DNA of 64,000 bases from Streptomyces asiaticus (GTDB taxonomy: Bacteria > Actinomycetota > Actinomycetes > Streptomycetales > Streptomycetaceae): contig NZ_JAGSHX010000006.1 of the NCBI RefSeq assembly GCF_018138715.1, positions 6,386,001-6,450,000 on the forward strand, in the 5' to 3' direction. The notes under the pieces were generated by a model. That model saw nothing but the letters and a program-made list of their open reading frames with translations, was not told where the DNA came from and ran no database searches. Position numbers and translations under genes: made by a program. Position 1 is the first letter of the stretch. The number at the start of each line of letters is the position of its first letter. Shown here in pieces: positions 23,287 through 32,098 of this stretch.

Positions 23287-24531
23287 TCATGACGTCCAGG
23301 TGACGGGCAGTTCGTAGACGCCGTAGACCAAACCGTCGTGTTTGAACGGTAGTTGGTCGATTCCGGTGGCCAGCCGCAGGGTGGGGATACGGCGGTAGAG
23401 CGTGCCGTAGACCACCTGGAGCTCCATCCGGGCCAGCGGCTGGCCCAGGCACTGGTGGACGCCGAAGCCGAACGCCATGTGGCGGCGGGCGTCGCGGCCG
23501 ATGTCCAGCCGCTCCGGCTCGGCGAAGACCTCCGCGTCCCAGTTCCCGGTGCCGGTGTTGATGATGATTCCCTCACCGGCGCGGATGGTCTCACCGCCGA
23601 TCTCGATGTCCTCGAGCGCGACCCGGCGGCGGCCGTTGTGCACGATCGTCAGATAGCGCAGCAGCTCCTCGACGGCCCGGGCGATCACCTTCGGGTCCTC
23701 GGTCTCCCGCAGGACGGCGAGCTGGTCGGGGTTCTCCAGCAGGGCCACGGTGCCGAGGGCGATCATGTTGGCGGTGGTCTCATGGCCCGCGATCAGCAGC
23801 AGTACGCCCATGTTGGCGGCGTCGCGCTGGGTCAGCTCACCGGCCGTGACCCGGGCGGCCAGCTCGGAGAGCATGTCGTCGGCCGGGTCGGCGAGTTTGG
23901 CGGCGACCAGCCCGTCCAGATAGTCGATCAGCGCGTCGTTGGCCCCGGCCACCTCCTCGACCGAGGAGTGCCGGTTGATCAGTTTCGAGCTGTTCCGCTG
24001 GAAGAAGTCGTGGTCCTCGTACGGCACCCCGAGCAGCCGGCAGATCACCAGCGACGGCAGCGGCAGCGCGAGCGCCTGCACCAGGTCCACCGGGGTCGGC
24101 CCGGCCAGCATGGTGTCGATCAGCTCGTCGGTGATCTTCTGGATCTCGGGCCGCATCGCCTCGATCCGCTTGATGGCGAACGGTCCGGTGACCATCCGGC
24201 GGATCCGGGCGTGCTCGGGGTCGTCCATGGTGACGAAGGACCGCCGCCGCCCGGCGTTCTCGCGGAAACCGGCGCTCGAGTGCGGATATCCGGGCCGCGT
24301 GTTCTCGGCGCTGACCCGCGGATCGGCGAGCAGGGCACGCTGGTCGGCGTACCGGGTCACCAGCCAGGGGGCGCTCCCGTCCCACAGCCGTACGCGCGCC
24401 ACCGGTCGTTCGGTGAGCAGCGCCCGTGCGGTCGGGGGAGGGTCGAACGGGCAGCCGGTCGCTCGCGGCATCGGAAACTCCGGAAGCGGCTCTTCCGCCT
24501 CGGGCGCGGTCTCTGCCAGCGTCTCGGTCAT
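23287..24531 (-). CDS. Cytochrome P450, CYP105-like
   Basis: A 414-residue cytoplasmic P450. Seen in order: PFDPPP and SAENTRPGYP in the N-terminal region, FVTMDDPEHARIRRMV (C-helix), the oxygen-activation I-helix LLIAGHETTANM, the ExxR block EELLRYL, and the heme loop FGFGVHQCLGQPLAR with the Cys thiolate. The pattern is closest to CYP105, broad-range actinobacterial hydroxylases. ATG 24531 has GAGGAG 5 nt upstream; the much longer open frame upstream is not real. Ferredoxin follows directly, and the reductase lies beyond the tnpB insertion. Confidence 0.92.
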   Translation of the reverse strand: MTETLAETAPEAEEPLPEFPMPRATGCPFDPPPTARALLTERPVARVRLWDGSAPWLVTRYADQRALLADPRVSAENTRPGYPHSSAGFRENAGRRRSFVTMDDPEHARIRRMVTGPFAIKRIEAMRPEIQKITDELIDTMLAGPTPVDLVQALALPLPSLVICRLLGVPYEDHDFFQRNSSKLINRHSSVEEVAGANDALIDYLDGLVAAKLADPADDMLSELAARVTAGELTQRDAANMGVLLLIAGHETTANMIALGTVALLENPDQLAVLRETEDPKVIARAVEELLRYLTIVHNGRRRVALEDIEIGGETIRAGEGIIINTGTGNWDAEVFAEPERLDIGRDARRHMAFGFGVHQCLGQPLARMELQVVYGTLYRRIPTLRLATGIDQLPFKHDGLVYGVYELPVTWTS

Positions 24532-24604
24532 GTCTCTCCTCGGGTGGGGGTTCCGACGGGAGCGGAGCGTGAACCTTCGGGTGGGTGGGGACGGCTGTCT
24601 TGGT

Positions 24605-24663
24605 GTTACGGGGACGCGGACCTTCGCGTTACGGGGGACGCGGACGTTCGCGTTCCGGGGACG
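24605..24663. repeat. Three direct repeats upstream of the P450 operon
   Basis: GTTACGGGG-ACGCGGACCTTCGC (24605-24627), a 24-bp near copy (24628-24651) and a half copy (24652-24663) lie in the P450 promoter region and could be regulator sites. Confidence 0.6.
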
Positions 24664-24701
24664 TGATGACCAGCGAACCCGCTCGACCTGACGCCCCCCG
24701 G

Positions 24702-25547
24702 TCAGTTTCCTGACGAAACGCTGACAGTGGGGAAGGCCACGGTGACCGTGGTGCCGTGGCCCGGTGCGCTGCTGACGCTCACCTCCCCGCCGTGCCGCTC
24801 GACCACCAGCCGCACGATGGTGAGGCCGATGCCGCTGCCCGGCTCGATCCGGCCGTCCTCGTCGTGCGGGGAGGTGAGCCGGGCGATGTCCCGCGAGCCC
24901 ATGCCCGGCCCCTGGTCGCTGACGGAGAGCTCGACGCGCCGCGTTCCGCCGGTTCCGGCTCCGGCTCCGGTCCCAGTCCCGGCTCTGGCCCCGGTCCCGG
25001 CTCCGGCTCCTGTCCCGGCCCCGGTCCCGGTTCCATCCCCGGCTCCTGTCCCGGCCCCGGTCCCGGTCCCATCCCCGGCTCCTGTCCCGGCCCCGTCCCC
25101 GGCCTCCGGGCCGCGTACCGCCACGATCACCGGGGACCCGGCGGGGGTGTGGCGCAGCGCGTTGTCCAGCAGATTGCGGACGGCGTGCCGCAGCATGCGG
25201 TTGTCGGCGACGACGGTCGCCCGGCCGGAGTTCTCGCGGCCGATGGGACGTTCGGGATCGAGCAGCCCCAGATCCGCCACCGCCTCGTCCGCCACGTCCC
25301 GCAGATCCACCGGCTCCATCTCCAGCGGCCGTACCCAGGAGGCGTCCGCGCGGGGGAACACCTGCTGGACCGCCTGGTGCATATGGTCGGCCTCGTCCTG
25401 GATCCGGCGCAGGGCGCGGACCATCAGCTCGGGGTCGTCGCTGAGCCCCTGGAGCGGGAGTTCGGCCCAGCCGCGGATGGTGGTGAGGGAGGTGCGCAGC
25501 TCGTGCAGCAGGACCTCCAGCCGCTGCTGGCGCTCGTGCATGCTCAT
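24702..25547 (-). CDS. Sensorless histidine kinase with Gly/Thr/Ala repeat insertion
   Basis: A 281-residue histidine kinase with no membrane helix and no sensor domain. The H-box HELRTSLTTIRGW gives His15. The ATPase N-box NLLDNALRH is near residue 126, the G1 box DQGPGMG near 211 and the G2 box GSGIGLTIV near 236. Residues about 150-202, between the N and G1 boxes, are a repeat of G, T, A and D only. The start ATG overlaps the stop of the response regulator gene (ATGA), so the two are translated together. It may receive its signal through a partner protein. Confidence 0.82.
   Translation of the reverse strand: MSMHERQQRLEVLLHELRTSLTTIRGWAELPLQGLSDDPELMVRALRRIQDEADHMHQAVQQVFPRADASWVRPLEMEPVDLRDVADEAVADLGLLDPERPIGRENSGRATVVADNRMLRHAVRNLLDNALRHTPAGSPVIVAVRGPEAGDGAGTGAGDGTGTGAGTGAGDGTGTGAGTGAGAGTGARAGTGTGAGAGTGGTRRVELSVSDQGPGMGSRDIARLTSPHDEDGRIEPGSGIGLTIVRLVVERHGGEVSVSSAPGHGTTVTVAFPTVSVSSGN
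24942..25100. repeat. Coding minisatellite of 6-bp units in the kinase gene
   Basis: About 160 bp built from GGCTCC/GGTCCC-like hexamers with higher-order copies of about 42 bp (for example CCGGCTCCTGTCCCGGCCCC twice). It encodes the Gly-Thr-Gly-Ala tract and is prone to copy-number change in steps of six that keep the frame. Confidence 0.75.
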
Positions 25548-26278
25548 CCGGAGGCGAGTCCGCCGAGCCAGTAGCCGAAGCCACGGCGGGTGTGGATCAG
25601 GGCGGGCCCGGCCTCGTCGACCTTGTGACGGAGGCGGGAGACCAACTTCTCGATGGCGTTGTCCCCGTAACGCCGGTGGTCCGCCACCCACAGATGCTCG
25701 CCGATCTGCTCCTTGGACAGCACCTGTCCGGCGTTGACCAGCAGATAGCGCAGCAGCCTGAACTCCGCCGGGGTCAGCTCCAGCGCCCGTCGCCCGCGCC
25801 GCGCCTGACGGGTCGTCTCGTCCAGCACCAGATCGGCGTAGTGCGGCGAGGGCTCCTCCCGCCGCCGGTTGCGGGTGCGCAGCAGGGCCTGCACCCGGGC
25901 CAGCACCTCGGCGATCCGGAACGGCTTGGTGACGTAGTCGTTGCCGCCGATACCGAGGCCGGTGACCAGCGAGTCGAGCGAGTCGCGGGCGGTGAGGAAG
26001 AGCACCGGCGGATGGTTCTCGTCGGCCGCCACCAGGCGTCGGCACACCGTGAAGCCGTCCAGATCCGGCAGCATCACATCGAGGATCACCAGGTCGGGCC
26101 GGTCCCGCCCGACCCGGTCGAGCGCCTCCCCGCCGGTGGCCGCGGTGCCGACCCGGTAACCGGCCAGCTCAAGGGTGGTCGAGAGCAGTTCGGCGATTCT
26201 CGATTCATCGTCGACGACCAGGATGCGCTGCCCGTTGCCACGGGCCGGCGCTGGTTTCTCGCTGACACTCCCGTACAC
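25544..26278 (-). CDS. OmpR-family response regulator
   Basis: A 244-residue response regulator. The receiver domain has the acidic pocket VVDDE, the phospho-acceptor Asp67 in LVILDVMLPDLDG, and the conserved Lys in YVTKPF. The C-terminal winged helix has LTPAEFRLLRYLL and the recognition/wing part VSRLRHKVDEAG...TRRGFGYWL. The start GTG 26278 has no clear ribosome site, so it is uncertain. It is transcribed first, with the kinase coupled behind, and lies head-on to the plus-strand secreted gene. Targets unknown; the P450 set lies next downstream. Confidence 0.88.
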   Translation of the reverse strand: MYGSVSEKPAPARGNGQRILVVDDESRIAELLSTTLELAGYRVGTAATGGEALDRVGRDRPDLVILDVMLPDLDGFTVCRRLVAADENHPPVLFLTARDSLDSLVTGLGIGGNDYVTKPFRIAEVLARVQALLRTRNRRREEPSPHYADLVLDETTRQARRGRRALELTPAEFRLLRYLLVNAGQVLSKEQIGEHLWVADHRRYGDNAIEKLVSRLRHKVDEAGPALIHTRRGFGYWLGGLASG

Positions 26279-26468
26279 GCCATGACACTACGTGAACCGA
26301 CGGTTCCGGGGCACGGGGCCTTGACCGCGACCGATGAGATCCGGACAGGGCGGGGCCGCAGCATGGTCAGCATGGTCCTGCGGTTCCATGGATGAGCCGG
26401 GTACTGGCTGGGCCACGCGGATGCGCTGAAGCTGCTCTCCGCAGCCCAGTTCACTCCCGGAGGCGACC

Positions 26469-27506
26469 ATGCCGAAACACCTTGTCTTCCGCCTGGCGGT
26501 GATCACCGCGAGCGCGGTGATCGGACTCACCGCGGTCTCGTCAACAGCCGAAGCGGCCGCGCCGCCCCTCTCGCACCCGCGGATCGTCGCCCACTTCGAC
26601 CGTCCGGCCGGTCAGGTGGCGGAGAGCGTCGTCGTGCGGCCGAACGGGTCGGCGGATGTCGGCCTCATCCTGTCGCGGCAGGTGGCCCACGTCACGCTTG
26701 GCGGACGTGTTGAGGTATTGGCGACCATGCCGCTCCCCGCGGATGGGGGCGTGCACACCCCGGGCCCCGGGGCCGCTTCCGTGACGGGAATCGAACGGAC
26801 TGAAGACGGAACCCTCTACTTCCTCTACTCGGCAGGAGACGAGCACCTCACCGGCCTGTGGAAACTGTGCCCAGGGGGCAAGCCGGAACGCGTCGCCGCT
26901 CTGCCGGCCGCGAGCTTCCTCAACGGACTTGCCAGGGACGACCGTACGGGGGACTTCTACCTCACCGACTCGACACAGGGCAGGATCTGGCGGGTCGGAT
27001 CGCACGGCGGAACCGCCGAGCTCTGGGCCGCGGGGGAGGATCTCGCCCCGGTTCACTTCTTCGGCGCCAATGGCGTGAAGGTGCACAACGGAGCCGTATG
27101 GGTCTCCAATATCGACCGGGGAACGATCCTTCGTATACCGCTGACGGGCCGCGACGGAACAGCCGGTCCCCATCAGGTCAGGGCATCCGGACTCGACAGC
27201 GTCGATGATTTCGCCTTTACCGGTCGCGGCGATCAGCTGCTGGCCGCACTCAATATCCCGAGTCAGGTGGTCCTCATCACTCCGGGCAAGGCTGACCGTG
27301 TAGTGCTCGATGAGCGCGATGGTCTACAGAACACCACATCATTGGCGGTCGACGGCCATACGGTCTACGTCGCCAGCGGCGCGCTCACCACCGGCGGGGA
27401 CGCGAATCTCCTGACGGCCCGTCTCGATCGCCTCGGCCGTCCCATTCATCCCAGGAACGGCAGTCCCATGGTATCGACCGCAGGGTCGACGACAATGGGA
27501 CCATGA
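26469..27506 (+). CDS. Secreted SMP-30/NHL-like beta-propeller protein
   Basis: A 345-residue exported protein. It has a signal peptide (LVFRLAVITASAVIGLTAV ... AEAAA, cleavage near residue 30) followed by repeating beta-propeller blades (GLARDDRTGDFYLTDSTQGRIWRV, GVKVHNGAVWVSNIDRGTILRI, SLAVDGHTVYVASG), as in SMP-30/gluconolactonase/LRE-like folds. GGAGG lies 5 nt before ATG 26469. GC content looks lower than neighbours, hinting at transfer. The stop overlaps the next regulator gene by 4 bp (ATGA). Catalytic role unknown. Confidence 0.8.
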   Translation: MPKHLVFRLAVITASAVIGLTAVSSTAEAAAPPLSHPRIVAHFDRPAGQVAESVVVRPNGSADVGLILSRQVAHVTLGGRVEVLATMPLPADGGVHTPGPGAASVTGIERTEDGTLYFLYSAGDEHLTGLWKLCPGGKPERVAALPAASFLNGLARDDRTGDFYLTDSTQGRIWRVGSHGGTAELWAAGEDLAPVHFFGANGVKVHNGAVWVSNIDRGTILRIPLTGRDGTAGPHQVRASGLDSVDDFAFTGRGDQLLAALNIPSQVVLITPGKADRVVLDERDGLQNTTSLAVDGHTVYVASGALTTGGDANLLTARLDRLGRPIHPRNGSPMVSTAGSTTMGP

Positions 27507-28384
27507 GTCGTCCAGAGAGCTCGCTGGGTAACACGCTGCGCGCATGGCGTGCCCGCATCACGACTGAGGACGTTGGACTGCCCGCCACCCGACGGCGACG
27601 CACCGCCGGTTTGCGCCGCGAAGAGCTTGCTCTGCTGGCCGGAATATCCACGGACTACCTTCTCCGTCTTGAACAGGGCCGGGCCCTGCGCCCATCGCGG
27701 GACGTCGTGGCCGCGCTTGCCCGCGCGCTGCGACTGAGTACGAATGAAACCTGCCACTTCCATCTGGTGGCCGGGCTTCTTCCGCCGACACCCAAAGGCA
27801 TCCCGCAGCAGATGCCGCCTGGTGTGCAACGGCTCGTCAGTCGCTGGGGGAACATTCCGGTGGGAGTGTTCTCCGCCTCATGGACCTTGCTGAGTTGGAC
27901 GTCGATGTGGGCGGCCTTGCTGGGGGATCCGGCCCTGCGACCGCCAGAAGAACGAAACCTGGTGCGCGCGGTGTTCAAGGAACCGTCGGACAAGGAGCCG
28001 TCGGATATGGGCCATCCGCTCTTTCCTATCGAGCAGAGCACCGCCGAATTCAAGGCCGCGCTCGTCGCAGACCTTCGGATCACACACGGAGCGTATCCCC
28101 ATGATGAGGAATTCAGGGCTCTGGTGGGTCAGGTCATGAGTAACAGCGAAGAGTTCCGAGACCTGTGGAGTGCCCCGGCGCTCGGCTCGCGCCTGGGTGG
28201 CCACAAACGCCTGCGGCATCCCCTGGTGGGGGAGATATTCCTCGACAACGATGTGCTGAAGGTGCCGGACCACGATGTGAGGATCGTGACCTATACGGCA
28301 GAGCCGGGTACTCCGGATGAGGAGAAACTGGAGTACGTGCGAGTCGCCGCCGCCCAGACCGCGCTGCCGCTGTCGCCCGGCTGA
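27503..28384 (+). CDS. XRE-family regulator with MmyB-like ligand-binding domain
   Basis: A 293-residue regulator. The N-terminal HTH (residues about 30-80) reads GLRREELALLAGISTDYLLRLEQGR, typical of MmyB/SCO4944-type regulators. The C-terminal domain (about residues 110-280) resembles the MmyB ligand-binding fold (PF17765), which has been shown to bind fatty acids in one family member. It overlaps the upstream propeller gene by 4 bp, so it is probably co-transcribed and may control that gene. A repeated KEPSDKEPSD motif is near residue 160. Confidence 0.88.
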   Translation: MSRPESSLGNTLRAWRARITTEDVGLPATRRRRTAGLRREELALLAGISTDYLLRLEQGRALRPSRDVVAALARALRLSTNETCHFHLVAGLLPPTPKGIPQQMPPGVQRLVSRWGNIPVGVFSASWTLLSWTSMWAALLGDPALRPPEERNLVRAVFKEPSDKEPSDMGHPLFPIEQSTAEFKAALVADLRITHGAYPHDEEFRALVGQVMSNSEEFRDLWSAPALGSRLGGHKRLRHPLVGEIFLDNDVLKVPDHDVRIVTYTAEPGTPDEEKLEYVRVAAAQTALPLSPG

Positions 28385-28387
28385 GCC

Positions 28388-28410
28388 GTCGCCCGGCTGA
28401 GCCGGGCGAC
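28388..28410 (+). terminator. Terminator after the XRE gene
   Basis: A 10-bp perfect stem GTCGCCCGGC/GCCGGGCGAC with a TGA loop begins 3 bp after the XRE stop codon. Confidence 0.7.
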
Positions 28411-28543
28411 GACACGACACCCGCGCCCACGCCCGCGCCAAGAGCCGCTGTCCGTCCTGGGTGGAGCCCCACCCGCGCCGCTCGGATAGCATGATCCGAA
28501 CTCACGACGAGCGCCCCCATCGCCCACCCTTCACCAGAATACA

Positions 28544-29986
28544 GTGAAAACCGTGCTATCCGGCGCGAAGAGTGACTTACCACCCGCATCGAGCAAATCG
28601 GCCAAACAATTGATACCTATGGCATCGCGGATGTTTTCGCGAATAAACAGCAGAATACCGTTCGCTGCGTGGCGTCGACCACGGGCGGTGCTGTGGGCCA
28701 CGGCTGGTGTGGCGGTCCTCGGGTTCCTCGTCGCGCTGGAGATCGCCGCCCGACACTACGGCCTGCCGGGGCCGATGACCACTCAGGCGCAAGAGATTAT
28801 TTTTGCGCCTAAATCGGGCTTTCTGCTGTACGCCGGTATGGGCTTGATGATGGTGGTGCTCACCTGGCGGGAGCGGCTCATCGCGGCCGGTGCCGCCATC
28901 GGCATCGACATCGTCATCTTCCTGGTGCGGTGGGTGGCCGACGCGAGGGTGACCGAAGGGCACCCTTTCGGCAACGGCGCGCTGTGGGTGATGCTGGGCT
29001 GTGTGGTCATCGCGGTCACGCGCCGCACCGGCCCGGAACGCGCCCTGCTGCTGAAGGGCGTGGGGCTGGGGCTGCTGCTGGTGGCCGGCCGTAAGACCGG
29101 CGACACCTGGCTGCTCATCACGGCGAAGTCCCGCCCGACGGTGCTCGACCCGTACTTGGCGGCCGCCGATCACGCGCTGGGCAACCCGTCGTGGGTGGCG
29201 GGCCGGATTGTCGATGCGATGGGCCCGGTCGGCGCCCATGTTCTCGACTACGTCTACATCCAGCTTCCGGTGGCCGCGGTCATCGTCTCGATCTATCAAC
29301 TGCGCAAGGTGGCGGACGAGCGCCGCTTCCCGCGTCACCATCTGGTGCGCACCTTTCTGGCCATCGGCCTCCTCGGACCGGCCATCTACATGATCTTCCC
29401 CGTGGTCGGACCGGTCTTCGCCTACGGCGGGGGCGCCTTCGGCACCGGCGGCGCGCACTGGGCGCTGGCCAACCTGTGGCCGCACACGCCGCCGCCCATC
29501 AGCGCCCCGCACTCGATGACCTTCGACGACGTCACGCCACGCAACTGCATGCCCAGCCTGCACACGGCGTGGGCCACCGCGATCTTCATCCACTCCCGCC
29601 AAGGCCCGCGGATCCTGCGGTTCGCGGGAACGTTCTGGCTGGTCGCCACGCTCGGCGCGACGCTGGGATTCGGCTACCACTACGGTGTGGATCTCGTCGC
29701 GGGCGTGGTGTTCGCACTCACCATCGAGACGGCGCTGCGCTCGCTCGCGCGTGGCTGGGACCGTTCGGGGACCCAACTGGTCGCCCACGGCGCGGCGGTC
29801 TTCGCCGCACTCCTGGTGGCCTATCGCTATCTGCCGGTGGAGATGGCCAGGCATCCGTGGGTGTTCGGACCCCTTCTCCTGTTGGCGATGGGCTCGGTGA
29901 TCCACGGCTATGTACGGACCACCAGGCTGTGGGAGCCGAAGGCCGCACCGCCGCTGCAACCGGAACCGCAGCCCGAAATGGTGTGA
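28544..29986 (+). CDS. PAP2-superfamily membrane phosphatase/transferase
   Basis: A 480-residue polytopic protein with about ten membrane helices. The PAP2_3-type active site is split: CMPSLHTAW (phosphatase motif 2, His) and GFGYHYGVDLVAGV (motif 3, His and Asp), as in inositol-phosphorylceramide-synthase-like lipid enzymes. The long N-terminal membrane part lacks recognisable motifs. The first 25-30 codons are unusually A/T-rich and the GTG 28544 start has no clear ribosome site; ATG 28619 is an alternative. Likely acts on lipid phosphates at the outer membrane face. A second PAP2 fusion is at 39.6 kb. Confidence 0.82.
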   Translation: MKTVLSGAKSDLPPASSKSAKQLIPMASRMFSRINSRIPFAAWRRPRAVLWATAGVAVLGFLVALEIAARHYGLPGPMTTQAQEIIFAPKSGFLLYAGMGLMMVVLTWRERLIAAGAAIGIDIVIFLVRWVADARVTEGHPFGNGALWVMLGCVVIAVTRRTGPERALLLKGVGLGLLLVAGRKTGDTWLLITAKSRPTVLDPYLAAADHALGNPSWVAGRIVDAMGPVGAHVLDYVYIQLPVAAVIVSIYQLRKVADERRFPRHHLVRTFLAIGLLGPAIYMIFPVVGPVFAYGGGAFGTGGAHWALANLWPHTPPPISAPHSMTFDDVTPRNCMPSLHTAWATAIFIHSRQGPRILRFAGTFWLVATLGATLGFGYHYGVDLVAGVVFALTIETALRSLARGWDRSGTQLVAHGAAVFAALLVAYRYLPVEMARHPWVFGPLLLLAMGSVIHGYVRTTRLWEPKAAPPLQPEPQPEMV

Positions 29987-30152
29987 GCCCTGTTGACAGC
30001 CTGTTGACCGTAAGGCGGTCATGAGGCGGCCGAGGCGGTTAGCGACGCGTTAGCCGATCGGCAGGGGATCATCAGCGGCGTCGGACAGCCTTGGTGTCAC
30101 GGGCCCCCGAAGGACAGGGACGGGGGCCACCCACGACACAGGGGGGAGTCTC

Positions 30153-31466
30153 ATGTCACGCCGCCGCACCGGACATCACCACGCTCGTAAGGTCGCCGCC
30201 GCGGCGGTGGCCGCCGTCGCCGCGTTCGGGCTGACCGCCTGCCAGGGCAACGGCGACACCAAAGCCGGGACCTCCACCGCATCCGACTCCCGGGAGTCCG
30301 GCTCCGGCGAGTCCGGCTCCCAGGGCTCCGGCTCCCCCGACGCCGAGGCGAAGAATGGCGAGGGCGGCGCGGCGGCCCTGCGGAAGACGGACCCCAAGCC
30401 GCTGCGCGACGGCGCGGGCCTCTACCCCCGGGCGATCCGTCTGGCACACAGCGGGAAGGACAACGGCCGCGTGCTCGCCTCCACCGTCGTCCCGGGCGGC
30501 GGCAACGGCATCGGCGCCGTTCAGGAGAGCACCGACGGCGGAGCGAACTTCAACCAGGTGGGCACCATCGCCGACCCCGCGTCCGCCGACGGCAAGGGGC
30601 TGTGCTGCTCGGTCCTCTACGAACTGCCGCAACAGGTCGGTGACATGCCGGCCGGCACGCTGCTGTGGGCGGCCTCCTTCGGCCAGGACGTACCCAAAGC
30701 CGACCGCCACATGTCGATACGCGTGTTCAAGAGCACCGACGTGGGACGCAGCTGGACCTATCTCTCCACGGTCGCCTCGGCGCCGAACGCGAACGGGCTG
30801 TGGGAGCCGGAGTTCTCCATCGACGCCGAAGGCAACCTGGTCTGCCACTACTCCGACGAGACCGATCCGCGCCACAGCCAGAAGCTCGTCGCCGTACGCT
30901 CACGAGACGGCGTCTCATGGGACGGCCCGCATGACACCGTCGCCAGTGCCCCGGTCTCCGACCGCCCCGGGATGGCGGTCGTACGGAAGGTGCCGAACGG
31001 CACGTACGTCATGACGTACGAGATCTGCTCCGACGACCCCAAGTTCTCGTGCGTCGTGCACTACCGCACCTCCTCCGACGGCTGGGACTGGGGCGACCCC
31101 GCCAACCTCGGCACCCGGCCCCAGACGGCGGACGGCAAGTACTTCAAGCACGCGCCGACCCTGGCCTGGGCGCCGGAGGAGGGAAATCCGCAGGGCAAGC
31201 TGTTGCTGGTCGGACAGGTGATGTACAACGCGGACGGCAGCAAGGCCGAGGGCAGCGGGCGCACGGTCTGGACCAACAGCAAGGGCGGAGAGGGCGCCTG
31301 GAAGGAGATCCCGGCCCCCGTCGCCGTGAAGTCGGACAAGATCGACTTCTGCCCCAACTACAGCCCCAGCCTGCTGCCGTCGGCCGACGGGCACCAGCTG
31401 CTGGAGATCGCGACCGACTACGACGGCGGAGTGTGCCGCCCATACCACGCCACGGACGGCATATGA
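30153..31466 (+). CDS. Sialidase-like (BNR-type) lipoprotein
   Basis: A 437-residue exported lipoprotein. The signal sequence ends in the lipobox FGLTAC with Cys30 as lipidation site, followed by a Ser/Gly-rich linker. The remainder shows Asp-box/BNR-like blades (QESTDGGANFNQVG, FKSTDVGRSWTYLS, YRTSSDGWDWGDP) of a six-blade propeller as in exo-sialidases and related glycosidases. GGGGGAG lies 6 nt before ATG. The catalytic residues of true sialidases could not be confirmed, so substrate is open. Six or so Cys may form disulphides. Confidence 0.83.
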   Translation: MSRRRTGHHHARKVAAAAVAAVAAFGLTACQGNGDTKAGTSTASDSRESGSGESGSQGSGSPDAEAKNGEGGAAALRKTDPKPLRDGAGLYPRAIRLAHSGKDNGRVLASTVVPGGGNGIGAVQESTDGGANFNQVGTIADPASADGKGLCCSVLYELPQQVGDMPAGTLLWAASFGQDVPKADRHMSIRVFKSTDVGRSWTYLSTVASAPNANGLWEPEFSIDAEGNLVCHYSDETDPRHSQKLVAVRSRDGVSWDGPHDTVASAPVSDRPGMAVVRKVPNGTYVMTYEICSDDPKFSCVVHYRTSSDGWDWGDPANLGTRPQTADGKYFKHAPTLAWAPEEGNPQGKLLLVGQVMYNADGSKAEGSGRTVWTNSKGGEGAWKEIPAPVAVKSDKIDFCPNYSPSLLPSADGHQLLEIATDYDGGVCRPYHATDGI

Positions 31467-31534
31467 CCCGGCCGCTGACCGCTCCCGCCGATATCCGCTG
31501 TACCGGCCGCCCATGGGTCGGAAGACTGCCGGGC

Positions 31535-32098
31535 ATGGAGTTCTTCTGCTACCACCGCGACCGGCCCGGCTCGCTCGCTCTGCGCCAAGAACTGGTCGAA
31601 CAGCACTGGTCCTACATGGATCGGTACGCGTCGGAGATGATCGCCCGAGGGCCGACCCTCTCCGCCGCCGACCGGACCCCGACCGGCAGCGTCCACATCG
31701 TCGACCTGCCCGGCCCGCCCGCCGCCCGCTCCTTCGCCTTCGACGAACCGGGCTACCAGGCCGGTGTGTACCGGGACGTACTGCTGCGGCGGTGGCGCAA
31801 CGTGCTGGGGCGCACGATGTGGGAATTCCCCGGGGGCCGGACCGGGGGCACCCGATTCCTGGTGCTCGGCCTGGGCCCGGGCCTGGGCTCTGGCGAGCCC
31901 GCCGACCTGACCCTGCCCGCCGACCGGGACGAGCTGATCGCCTACGGACCACTGCTGTCCGACGACGAAAGCACCTGGCTGGGTACGGCGGCACTGGTCC
32001 GAGCACCCGACCCGGAGACGGCCCGCGCCGTCCTGACCCCGGACCGGTACGCGGACATCGAGGTGCACCACTGGCAGTTCGGCGGGCGGCCGTCATGA
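31535..32098 (+). CDS. YCII-related domain protein
   Basis: About 187 residues. The N-terminal MEFFCYHRDRPGSLALRQEL and WSYMDRY blocks fit the YCII-related/dimeric ferredoxin-like alpha-beta fold, and a second such domain seems to follow (RDELIAYGPLLSDDESTWLG ... VLTPDRYADIEVHHWQFGGR). ATG 31535 is chosen because the domain starts there and GGAAG lies 10 nt upstream; an in-frame ATG 31463 overlapping the previous stop is possible. Function unknown; overlaps the acetyltransferase gene by 4 bp. Confidence 0.75.
   Translation: MEFFCYHRDRPGSLALRQELVEQHWSYMDRYASEMIARGPTLSAADRTPTGSVHIVDLPGPPAARSFAFDEPGYQAGVYRDVLLRRWRNVLGRTMWEFPGGRTGGTRFLVLGLGPGLGSGEPADLTLPADRDELIAYGPLLSDDESTWLGTAALVRAPDPETARAVLTPDRYADIEVHHWQFGGRPS

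Noticed and set aside
23287-25584. P450 with a 350-residue N-terminal extension
   Set aside because: The extension is the shadow of the kinase gene; GAGGAG and ATG at 24531 match the normal P450 start.
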